NCBI GenBank assembly: GCA_013290035.1
Contig: JABCYT010000324.1
Location: 1-5,146 of the forward strand
Length of the DNA: 5,146 bases
Direction: 5' to 3'
Origin: Alphaproteobacteria bacterium
GTDB lineage: Bacteria > Pseudomonadota > Alphaproteobacteria > Reyranellales > Reyranellaceae
Below, piece by piece: positions 1-5,146 of this stretch (the stretch's first letter is position 1; the number at the start of each line of letters is the position of its first letter). The position numbers and the translations under genes were made by a program. The notes under the pieces were generated by a model that saw only the letters and a list, made by a program, of their open reading frames with translations, was not told where the DNA came from and searched no databases.

Positions 1-591
1 GATGGCCGCGCCGGTCTCGGCCGCGCCGATCAATGCCGCCTGCATCACCCGCTTCTCGGTGTCGGTCCACGGAGCGCTGCAGCCGATCTCGCCGATCATG
101 CCGGCGCGCACCTCGGTATCCCAGGCGCCGTGCAGGATCTGGCCGATCATTTCCTGCGCGAAATCTTCGACCGCGCGCCCGTGGTTCTTCGGGTCCTGGT
201 AGTCGTTGACGTAGTAGCCGCAGCCCATGATCAGATGCACGCCGGTGCCGGCGGCGATGCGCCTGAGGCCGTTGGGATCGGGCGACAGGCCGCCGCAGGT
301 CAGCTCGACGATGGCATCGCCGCCCTCGTGCTTCATCATGCGCACTTCGCGGGTGGCGATGTCCTCGAGGTCGAGCATGTACTTGCGGCCGGCGCGCCTG
401 AGGCCGCGGCCGTAATTGATCTGCCAGACATTCTCCAGGGTGATCTCGGGGCCGAGATCGTTGTCCGCGCGCGTGCCCGGCGGCCGGATGTCGCACAGCA
501 CATGCTCGTGCATCAGCGTGCGGCCCAGCGACTGCGGAGCGATCGGACCCAGGACGGTCTGGATCTTCCCCTTGAGTTCGGCGCGCGTCAT
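1..591 (-). CDS. PTER-type phosphotriesterase-related metal-dependent hydrolase (amidohydrolase superfamily), N-terminal part
   Basis: Reading from the ATG at 591 down to base 1 gives 197 uninterrupted codons; the C-terminal part lies outside the window. The protein opens with GKIQTVLGPI and the HxH metal motif LMHEHVL (H28, H30), the first strand of the binuclear TIM-barrel fold. Residues 152-182 (ILHGA, then GMIGEIGCS, then TDTEKRVMQAA) closely resemble animal PTER and bacterial Php/YhfV. The usual metal-bridging residue is glutamate here (E168 in GEIG), not the carboxylated lysine of true phosphotriesterases and PLL lactonases. PTER has recently been reported to hydrolyse N-acetyltaurine, so amide hydrolysis is more likely than phosphotriester hydrolysis (inference). 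The remaining ligands, two His and an Asp, should lie beyond the edge. A GGAG at 597-600 sits 5 nt upstream of the start, inside the small ORF that overlaps it. Family is firm; substrate is unknown. Confidence 0.88.
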   Translation of the reverse strand, partial: MTRAELKGKIQTVLGPIAPQSLGRTLMHEHVLCDIRPPGTRADNDLGPEITLENVWQINYGRGLRRAGRKYMLDLEDIATREVRMMKHEGGDAIVELTCGGLSPDPNGLRRIAAGTGVHLIMGCGYYVNDYQDPKNHGRAVEDFAQEMIGQILHGAWDTEVRAGMIGEIGCSAPWTDTEKRVMQAALIGAAETGAAI

Positions 592-692
592 CGCGGCTCC
601 GGCTTGACCGACTGCGCCCAGCCGTGCCGGGCGCGCAGCGGCGCAACAAGCGTGCCGGCCATCGCCATGCGGCGACGGATCATCTTGGTCAT
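588..692 (-). CDS. 34-aa Tat-signal-like small ORF overlapping the PTER-type gene (ATGA)
   Basis: ATG at 692, stop TGA at 590-588, giving a 34-residue peptide. It begins MTKMIRRRMAMAGTLVAPL and continues to HGWAQS. This is the layout of a twin-arginine signal: an Arg-rich n-region, a hydrophobic stretch at about residues 9-19, and a WAQ-type end like many alphaproteobacterial signal peptides. An Arg at residue 20 interrupts the hydrophobic stretch, which weakens the case. It has the better ribosome site of the two (AGGGAG, 6 nt before ATG). Its stop overlaps the start of the PTER-type gene, so the two ORFs differ by one frame. It could be a signal peptide separated from its enzyme by a frameshift, a translated leader that couples translation to the enzyme, or chance. 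The composition argues against pure chance, but a 34-codon ORF in GC-rich DNA is not proof of a gene. Confidence 0.45.
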   Translation of the reverse strand: MTKMIRRRMAMAGTLVAPLRARHGWAQSVKPEPR

Positions 693-698
693 GGAATG

Positions 699-704
699 CT
701 CCCT
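699..704 (-). promoter_or_regulatory. Shine-Dalgarno of the Tat-like small ORF
   Basis: AGGGAG on the minus strand, 6 nt before the ATG at 692. It is stronger than the GGAG in front of the downstream start at 591. This suggests that ribosomes enter at the small ORF first. Confidence 0.5.
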
Positions 705-709
705 GCCTT

Positions 710-728
710 CGGGCGACTATATCGCCCG
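710..728. promoter_or_regulatory. Palindrome at the centre of the divergent region, candidate operator
   Basis: Perfect 7-bp inverted repeat CGGGCGA, 5-bp spacer CTATA, TCGCCCG. Its centre (719) is exactly midway between the divergent starts at 692 and 746. It overlaps the proposed leftward -10 box (716-721), so a dimeric regulator bound here could control both genes. No regulator gene is present in the window. In GC-rich DNA a 7-bp repeat can arise by chance; its placement is the main support. Confidence 0.4.
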
Positions 729-743
729 CTCTAGGGGAGACAA
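716..743 (-). promoter_or_regulatory. Candidate sigma70-type promoter for the leftward gene(s)
   Basis: On the minus strand, TTGTCT (743-738) and TATAGT (721-716) are separated by 16 bp. They match the -35 and -10 consensus at 4/6 and 5/6. Transcription would start near 709, about 17 nt before the ATG at 692, leaving room for its AGGGAG site. For the plus strand only a weak TATATC at 718-723 without a -35 is visible. Confidence 0.35.
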
Positions 744-745
744 AC

Positions 746-2896
746 GTGACAGCACCGCTGACCGGCTATGCCGACCGCATCTCGGTACGTGCCGGCGACA
801 AGATCACCTTCAAGGTTTCGAGCGCGGGCCCCGGCCCGTATCACGCCATGCTGGTGCGGATCATCCGCGGCGATCCCAATCCCGGCGGCCTGCCACCCAA
901 GATCGAAGACCAGTCGGATCTGTTCGACGGCCGCTTCGCCTCACGCCAGCAGCACGCCTGGCCCGGCTCCTATGCCCTGATCGAAGGCGCCAGGGACGTG
1001 ACGCTCTCCGGCGCGCTCGCCATCGAGGTGCTGATCTGGCCGACCCTGCCCGAGGACGGACCGCAGACCGTGATCTCGCGGCGCGATCCCGCGACCGGCG
1101 CGGGCTTCGCGCTGGTGCTGACGCCCGAAGGCATGGCGCTGGAAAGCGGCGGAGCGCGCGTCGTCGTTGGCAAGAAGCTGCGCTCGCGCATCTGGTATCG
1201 CGTGTGGGCCAGCGCCGATCCCGCGACCGGCATGCTGCGCGTCGGCCAGCAGCCGCTGAAGCGCACCTTCGCCGTCGACGACGAGGGCGAGGCCAGTGCC
1301 ACCGCGCCTTCCCTCGCCGTGGACGCGCCGCAGGCGGTCCTGATCGGCGGCGAAGCGGCCGCCGATCGTCCCGCCCAACGCTGCTTCAACGGCAAGATCG
1401 AAGCCCCCAGGATCGCCGGGCTCGGCGCCTGGGACTTCGCCCGCCGCATGGCGACCCTGGAGATCGAGGACAGCGGCCCCAACGGCCTGCACGGTCGGCT
1501 GGTGAACCTGCCGACCCGCGCCATGAAGGGCGCGTCGTGGAGCGGCGAGGAGCGCGACTGGAAGGCAGCACCTCATCAATACGCCGCCATCCATTTCCAC
1601 GACGACGATCTGCACGATTGCGGCTGGACCGACGATTTCAGCTTCACGATTCCCAAGGACATGCGAAGCGGCGTCTATGGCATGCAGCTGCGCTGCGGGC
1701 CGCATCGCGACGTCATCCCGTTCTTCGTGCGCCCGCAGATCGGCAAGCCGCGCGGCAAGGTCTGCTACATCGCCTCGACTTTCACCTATCAGGTCTACGC
1801 CAATTTCTCGCGCGGTGTCTTCGACGAGGCGTTCCGCAAAAGGGTCGCCGACTGGAAAGCCGCCGCCAACAATCCCGACGACCACAAGGACTACGGTCTC
1901 TCGACCTACAATTTCCACCGCGACGGCTCGGGCGTGGCCTACTCCTCGCATCTGCGGCCGCTGCTGAGCTGGCGGCCCGACTATCTCACCTTCAACGACG
2001 CGGCGGGCTCGGGCCTGCGCCACCTGCCGGCCGACACCCATCTCACTGGCTGGCTCGACCGCATGGGCATCGCCTACGACGTCGTCACCGACCACGACCT
2101 GCATGAGAAGGGCGTCGAGATCCTGGCATCCTACAAGGTGGTGATGACCGGCACGCATCCGGAGTACCATACCGAGCGCACCTTGGACGCGCTGCAGGCC
2201 TACACCGAGAAGGGCGGCCGGCTGATGTATCTCGGCGGCAACGGCTTCTACTGGCGGGTGGCCTTGTCGGACGCGGTACCGGGCGCCATCGAGGTGCGCC
2301 GCACCGAAGGCGGCATCCGCACCTGGCCGGCCGAGCCCGGCGAATACTACCATGCCTTCGACGGCGCGTATGGCGGCCTGTGGCGGCGCTCCGACCGCCC
2401 GCCCAATCTCCTGTGCGGCATCGGCTTCTCGAGCCAGGGCACGTTCGTGGGCGATTCCTATCGCCAGACGCCGGCGGCGCGCGACAACCATCATGCCTGG
2501 GTGTTCGAAGGCGTGAAGGACGAGTTGTTCGGCGGCTACGGCTTTTCCGGCGGCGGCGCGGCAGGCTTCGAACTCGACCGGCTCGACCATCGCCTGGGCA
2601 GCCCGCTCAACACCGTCGTGCTCGCCTCGTCCGAAGGTCACGACCGCAAGCACTTCGTCGTCGTGCATGAGGAGCGGCTGGGCTTCACCACCACCATTCC
2701 CGGCCAGACGCTGGAAGAATTGATCCGTGCCGACATGGCCTACATCGAGAAGCCCAAGGGCGGCGCGGTGTTCTCGGTCGGCTCGATCACCTATTGCGGC
2801 AGCCTGCCCCACAACAAGTTCGACAACGACGTCTCACGGCTCACCTTCAACGTGGTGAACCGCTTCGGCGAGCTGGGGTTGAAGTGGCCGTTCTAG
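746..2896 (+). CDS. N,N-dimethylformamidase large (beta) subunit family protein, DmfA2-like
   Basis: 716 aa, GTG start with AGGGGAG (733-739) 6 nt upstream; ends TAG. Residues about 1-45 form a short beta domain (VRAGDKITFKV, RGDPNPGG). About 86-225 looks like a concanavalin/LamG-type beta sandwich (IEVLIWPT to FNGKIEAPRI). About 325-716 is the DMFase C-terminal domain with a glutamine-amidotransferase-like core. Family hallmarks include GTHPEYHTERT (469-479), YLGGNGFYW (495-503) and GGAAGFELDR (603-612). Paracoccus DMFase uses a mononuclear iron held by two Tyr and one Glu. From remembered numbering with an offset of 48, Y351, H471, E473, N499 and E609 line up with active-site residues; the second Tyr is probably Y388. 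The family cleaves amides such as DMF to dimethylamine and formate in the cytoplasm; the substrate here is unknown. No signal peptide is visible. Paracoccus DMFase also needs a small subunit, which is not encoded alongside. The protein is slightly shorter than the roughly 760-aa relative. Confidence 0.88.
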   Translation: MTAPLTGYADRISVRAGDKITFKVSSAGPGPYHAMLVRIIRGDPNPGGLPPKIEDQSDLFDGRFASRQQHAWPGSYALIEGARDVTLSGALAIEVLIWPTLPEDGPQTVISRRDPATGAGFALVLTPEGMALESGGARVVVGKKLRSRIWYRVWASADPATGMLRVGQQPLKRTFAVDDEGEASATAPSLAVDAPQAVLIGGEAAADRPAQRCFNGKIEAPRIAGLGAWDFARRMATLEIEDSGPNGLHGRLVNLPTRAMKGASWSGEERDWKAAPHQYAAIHFHDDDLHDCGWTDDFSFTIPKDMRSGVYGMQLRCGPHRDVIPFFVRPQIGKPRGKVCYIASTFTYQVYANFSRGVFDEAFRKRVADWKAAANNPDDHKDYGLSTYNFHRDGSGVAYSSHLRPLLSWRPDYLTFNDAAGSGLRHLPADTHLTGWLDRMGIAYDVVTDHDLHEKGVEILASYKVVMTGTHPEYHTERTLDALQAYTEKGGRLMYLGGNGFYWRVALSDAVPGAIEVRRTEGGIRTWPAEPGEYYHAFDGAYGGLWRRSDRPPNLLCGIGFSSQGTFVGDSYRQTPAARDNHHAWVFEGVKDELFGGYGFSGGGAAGFELDRLDHRLGSPLNTVVLASSEGHDRKHFVVVHEERLGFTTTIPGQTLEELIRADMAYIEKPKGGAVFSVGSITYCGSLPHNKFDNDVSRLTFNVVNRFGELGLKWPF

Positions 2897-2923
2897 CGAG
2901 GATTCCGATCGAACAAAGTCATC

Positions 2924-2946
2924 CCTCCCCCGTAAGACGGGGGAGG
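2924..2946. terminator. Convergent-gap hairpin, bidirectional terminator or REP-like palindrome
   Basis: CCTCCCCCGT (2924-2933), loop AAG, ACGGGGGAGG (2937-2946): a perfect 10-bp, very GC-rich stem. It lies 27 bp after the amidase stop and 11 bp beyond the phosphatase stop on the opposite strand. No U-tract follows on either strand, so it is not a textbook intrinsic terminator. It may block 3' exonucleases, act with Rho, or be one copy of a dispersed palindrome, a common element in such genomes. Confidence 0.55.
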
Positions 2947-2947
2947 C

Positions 2948-2969
2948 AAGATTGGGCTCAAGCAATCTT
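2948..2969. repeat. Second inverted repeat spanning the phosphatase stop codon
   Basis: AAGATTG (2948-2954), 8-nt loop, CAATCTT (2963-2969): a perfect 7-bp stem one base from the GC-rich hairpin. The stop codon of the phosphatase (2960-2958) lies in the loop. It could be a second 3'-end hairpin; chance is also possible. Confidence 0.35.
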
Positions 2970-3425
2970 CGCCTTTGCCTCGGGCGTCAGCGTCGCAAGC
3001 AGATCCCTGCAGCCGGCTTCGATCACGTCGAGCGCGCGCTCGTAGTCGCGCGCGGTGCCGCCATAGGGATCGGCAACGTCGCCAGTGGTGAACAGGCGCG
3101 GTCGTACGGCGAACCCGCGCGGCGCCAGGCGACGCAGTTCGGCCAGGTGGCCGCGGTCCATCGCCAGCACATGGTCGAAGCGGGCGATATCGGCGGCCAC
3201 TACCGGACGCGCGCGCAGGCCGGAGATGTCGTAGCCGCGGCGCGCCGCTGCCTTGATGGCGGGCAGCGACGGCGCTTCGCCGGCATGGCCCTCATAGGTC
3301 CCCGCCGAATCGATGGTGAAGGCAGAGTCGATGCCCGCTTGGCGTGCCATGCTGCGGAACACGCCCTCCGCCATGGGCGAGCGGCAGATGTTGCCGGTGC
3401 AGACGAAGAGAACCCCGATGGTCAT
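2958..3425 (-). CDS. Low-molecular-weight protein-tyrosine phosphatase
   Basis: 155 aa, the normal length of the family and apparently complete. The P-loop CTGNICRS is at residues 9-16, with nucleophile C9 and phosphate-binding R15. The general-acid loop DPYGG starts at D119. The middle of the protein (SAGTYEGHAGEAPS, then AIKAAARRGYDISG) is also typical. These enzymes remove phosphate from phosphotyrosine through a cysteinyl-phosphate intermediate in the cytoplasm. In bacteria some act on tyrosine kinases of polysaccharide export, but no kinase or export gene is present here, so the target is unknown. The start is ATG at 3425 with a moderate GGGTGAG 5 nt upstream. It is convergent with the amidase gene and divergent from cobB. 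The related arsenate reductases are less likely, because DPYGG and the surrounding sequence fit the phosphatase branch. Confidence 0.93.
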   Translation of the reverse strand: MTIGVLFVCTGNICRSPMAEGVFRSMARQAGIDSAFTIDSAGTYEGHAGEAPSLPAIKAAARRGYDISGLRARPVVAADIARFDHVLAMDRGHLAELRRLAPRGFAVRPRLFTTGDVADPYGGTARDYERALDVIEAGCRDLLATLTPEAKAKIA

Positions 3426-3448
3426 GGCATCTCACCCTAGCACGGGGC

Positions 3449-3454
3449 TAGATT
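3449..3454 (+). promoter_or_regulatory. Possible -10 box giving a leaderless cobB transcript
   Basis: TAGATT ends 7 bp before the ATG at 3462, so transcription could begin at or next to that codon. This would explain why the ATG has no Shine-Dalgarno. No convincing -35 is seen 16-18 bp upstream. Weak. Confidence 0.2.
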
Positions 3455-3461
3455 GGCCCGC

Positions 3462-4196
3462 ATGCATCAGGATTTCCTGCCCGCCGGAATCGTCGTCCTG
3501 ACCGGCGCGGGCATCTCCAAGGAAAGCGGCATCGACACGTTCCGCGACAAGGACGGGCTGTGGAACCGGGTGAACCTCGAGGAAGTCGCCACCATCGAGG
3601 CCTGGCATCGCGACAAGAAGAAGGTGCTCGATTTCTACAACGACACTCGCAAGATGTTGCGCGCCGCCCACATCGCGCCCAATGCCGCCCACAAGGCGCT
3701 GGCGCACCTCGAGCAGAAATACGACGGCGAGGTCACCATCGTGACCCAGAACATCGATCCGCTGCACGAGCAGGCGGGCTCGCAAAACGTGATCCACATG
3801 CATGGCCGCGATGGCGAAATCCGCTGCATGCACTGCGGCACCGTGTTCGCCTCCGATATCGACCTCACGCCCCAGTCGGTCTGCGCCAACTGCAAGACGG
3901 TGGGCGAACTGCGGCCAAACATCGTGTGGTTCGGCGAGATGCCCATGCACATGGACGAGATCAACGCCGCCCTGGAACGCTGCGGCCTGTTCATGGCGAT
4001 CGGCACGTCCGGCGAGGTCTATCCCGCGGCGGGCTTCGTGCTGCAGGCCAGGCGCCGCTCGCATGTCTACACCGTCGAGCTCAACCTGGAGCCGACCGAC
4101 AACCAGCCGCTGTTCCAGGAACACGTCTATGGCCCCGCCACCCGGATCGTGCCGCCCTATGTCGAGCGCGTCCTCAAGCGCGGTTGGCCCCAATGA
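3462..4196 (+). CDS. cobB: NAD-dependent protein deacylase, CobB-type (class III) sirtuin
   Basis: 244 aa from the ATG. Numbered from that ATG, the NAD-binding motif GAGIS is at 15-19, and FRDKDGLW follows. QNID is at 96-99, the catalytic His is H114 in HMHG, and zinc cysteines are C122, C125, C141 and C144. WFGEMP, IGTSGEVYPAAGF and VELNLEP match E. coli CobB closely. Such enzymes remove acetyl or succinyl groups from lysines using NAD+, classically reactivating acetyl-CoA synthetase. Class III sirtuins read the acyl carboxylate with Y-x-x-R (E. coli Y92, R95). Here an ungapped match gives FYNDTR, with Y59 kept and Thr (T62) at the Arg position; an Arg follows at 63. Desuccinylase activity may be reduced (inference). 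A TTG at 3453 would add three residues and has GGGG 5 nt upstream, so the start is uncertain. The neighbouring phosphatase diverges only 36 bp away. Confidence 0.93.
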   Translation: MHQDFLPAGIVVLTGAGISKESGIDTFRDKDGLWNRVNLEEVATIEAWHRDKKKVLDFYNDTRKMLRAAHIAPNAAHKALAHLEQKYDGEVTIVTQNIDPLHEQAGSQNVIHMHGRDGEIRCMHCGTVFASDIDLTPQSVCANCKTVGELRPNIVWFGEMPMHMDEINAALERCGLFMAIGTSGEVYPAAGFVLQARRRSHVYTVELNLEPTDNQPLFQEHVYGPATRIVPPYVERVLKRGWPQ

Positions 4197-4201
4197 GGAG
4201 G
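4196..4201 (+). promoter_or_regulatory. Consensus Shine-Dalgarno of the AidB-like gene, overlapping the cobB stop
   Basis: AGGAGG, the full consensus, begins on the last base of the cobB TGA and ends 5 nt before the ATG at 4207. It fixes the start codon and implies co-transcription and probable translational coupling with cobB. Confidence 0.85.
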
Positions 4202-4206
4202 AAATC

Positions 4207-5146
4207 ATGCCCGACATGCCGACCAACGTGATCACGCCGCCGGACGGCGCCGAGCACATCGCGCTCGACGCGCACGGCCGGAACTTCTATGCCATCGACC
4301 GGCAGTTCCAGGACCTGCTGTCGCTCTACCTGGAGCCCGGCCTCAGCGCGGCGATGACGCCGCATTTCGAGCGGCTGGGCGCGCTCGCCGGCAACCGCCT
4401 CGACGACCTCGCCATGGTCGCCGACAAGCACCCGCCGGTGCTGCTGCCGCGCGACCGTTTCGGCCGTGACGAGGACTGGATCGACTACCACCCCGCCTAC
4501 CGCGAGATGGAGAAGATCGCCTTCGAGGAATTCGGCATGCACGCCATGACCCACCGCGCCGGCGTGCTCGGCATGACCGAGCCCGCCCATCCGCTGGTGA
4601 AGTACGGCATCACCTACCTCTTCGTGCAGGCCGAGTTCGGCCTGATGTGTCCGGTCTCGGTATCCGACACCTCCAACTTCGTCATCAAGCGCTTCGGCTC
4701 GCCGGCGCTGAAAAAGCTGCTGCTCGACCGGCTGCTCAGCCAGGACCCGGCGATCATGCTCAAGGGTACGCAGTTCATAACCGAAAAGGCCGGCGGCTCC
4801 GACGTCGGCGCGCTGGAGACCGAGGCCGAGCGCATCAATGTCGGCGCCGACGGCGTGGAGCGCTGGAAGCTGCATGGCCAGAAATGGTTCTGCAGCCACG
4901 CCGATGCCGACGTCGCCGTTCTGCTGGCGCGGCCGCGCGGCGCGGCGCCCGGCACCAAGGGCCTCGCCATGTTCGCCCTGCCGCGGCGGCTGGAGGACGG
5001 CAGTCGCAACAGCTACCGGATCGTGCGGCTGAAGGACAAGCTTGGCACGCGCTCGATGGCCTCGGGCGAGATCATCCTGGACGGCGCCACGGCCTATCTG
5101 GTGGGCGACGTGACCAAGGGCTTCAAGCAGATGATGGAGCAGGTCA
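4207..5146 (+). CDS. AidB-like acyl-CoA dehydrogenase family flavoprotein, N-terminal part
   Basis: 313 complete codons before the right edge; AidB proteins are about 540 aa, so roughly 40% is missing. The sequence follows E. coli AidB segment by segment. It has KHPPVLLPRDRFGRD and DYHPAY near residues 75-98, TEKAGGSDV (192-200, the FAD-contacting loop of the family), GQKWFCS (224-230), and RIVRLKDKLGTRS (271-283). AidB is an FAD-containing acyl-CoA dehydrogenase homologue with weak isovaleryl-CoA dehydrogenase activity that binds DNA and is induced in the adaptive response to alkylation. Many relatives are simply annotated as acyl-CoA dehydrogenases. The DNA-binding C-terminal part and the catalytic region are outside the window, so DNA protection cannot be claimed. 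The gene is downstream of cobB with a 10-nt gap, and no separate promoter is seen. Confidence 0.9.
   Translation, partial: MPDMPTNVITPPDGAEHIALDAHGRNFYAIDRQFQDLLSLYLEPGLSAAMTPHFERLGALAGNRLDDLAMVADKHPPVLLPRDRFGRDEDWIDYHPAYREMEKIAFEEFGMHAMTHRAGVLGMTEPAHPLVKYGITYLFVQAEFGLMCPVSVSDTSNFVIKRFGSPALKKLLLDRLLSQDPAIMLKGTQFITEKAGGSDVGALETEAERINVGADGVERWKLHGQKWFCSHADADVAVLLARPRGAAPGTKGLAMFALPRRLEDGSRNSYRIVRLKDKLGTRSMASGEIILDGATAYLVGDVTKGFKQMMEQV

Noticed and set aside
1..591. Quorum-quenching PLL lactonase or organophosphate hydrolase
   Set aside because: The bridging Lys of those groups is replaced by Glu in a GEIGCS motif typical of PTER.
130..2106. Long plus-strand open frame of 658 codons
   Set aside because: It is antisense to the PTER-type gene and then out of frame with the DMFase-like gene. 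The translation is Arg/Ala-rich with no recognisable domain; this is a typical GC-rich shadow.
941..2812. Long minus-strand open frame of 623 codons
   Set aside because: Wholly antisense to the well-supported DMFase-like gene, low-complexity Ala/Val/Gly/Arg composition and no family motif.
2958..3425. Arsenate reductase (ArsC of the phosphatase fold)
   Set aside because: No ars genes nearby, and the DPYGG loop and length match ordinary low-molecular-weight tyrosine phosphatases.
3422..3430. Two-codon ORF (ATG CCA TGA) overlapping the phosphatase start
   Set aside because: Its ATG lies next to the Shine-Dalgarno, too close for initiation, and such overlaps are common by chance.
3453..3461. 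TTG at 3453 as the cobB start
   Set aside because: Possible (GGGG 5 nt upstream), but it adds only three residues with no homology support. The ATG at 3462 was preferred and the doubt recorded.
3432..4259. Minus-strand open frame of 275 codons opposite cobB
   Set aside because: The opposite strand encodes all sirtuin motifs; this frame has none and begins inside the AidB-like gene.
4174..4899. Minus-strand open frame of 241 codons opposite the AidB-like gene
   Set aside because: Shadow of a gene with clear AidB motifs and a consensus ribosome site.
1..5146. Defence system, CRISPR array, prophage, insertion sequence or RNA gene
   Set aside because: No repeat-spacer pattern, transposase, terminal repeats, tRNA-like folds or phage genes were seen; all long stretches are covered by metabolic or signalling genes.

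Overview
GC-rich, densely coded bacterial chromosome (third positions almost all G/C; intergenic gaps of 10 to about 60 bp). The gene set (a DMFase-like amidase, a PTER-like amidohydrolase, a short-form CobB sirtuin and an AidB-like acyl-CoA dehydrogenase) and the codon style suggest an alphaproteobacterium, perhaps Rhodospirillales or Hyphomicrobiales. That placement is an inference; there is no rRNA or other marker gene. No mobile element, tRNA, rRNA or CRISPR array was seen.

Layout. (A) 1-692, minus strand: the N-terminal 197 residues of a phosphotriesterase-related (PTER-type) metal hydrolase that runs off the left edge. It is preceded by a 34-codon ORF that looks like a Tat signal peptide. 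That ORF sits in another frame and overlaps the hydrolase start as ATGA. (B) 693-745: a 53-bp divergent control region with a perfect 7-bp inverted repeat at its exact centre and a plausible leftward promoter. (C) 746-2896, plus strand: a 716-aa protein of the N,N-dimethylformamidase large-subunit family, with no small-subunit gene beside it. (D) 2897-2957: a convergent gap holding a perfect 10-bp hairpin and part of a second inverted repeat. (E) 2958-3425, minus strand: a low-molecular-weight protein-tyrosine phosphatase. (F) 3462-4196, plus strand: a CobB-type sirtuin whose acyl-recognition Y-x-x-R motif reads Y-x-x-T. (G) 4207-5146, plus strand: an AidB-like acyl-CoA dehydrogenase, cut by the right edge, whose perfect Shine-Dalgarno overlaps the cobB stop.

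How the genes may work together. The left half is a divergent pair of predicted amide-bond hydrolases sharing one short control region, which suggests a small amide-degrading locus of unknown substrate (inference). The right half pairs an NAD-dependent protein deacylase with an acyl-CoA dehydrogenase-fold flavoprotein in a tight operon, plausibly linked through acyl-CoA metabolism (inference). The phosphatase lies between the two halves, divergent from cobB and convergent with the amidase.

I see no wholly new multi-gene system. The points most worth a second look are the split Tat-like leader and hydrolase, the divergent amidase pair with its central palindrome, the stand-alone DMFase-like subunit, and the altered specificity motif in CobB.
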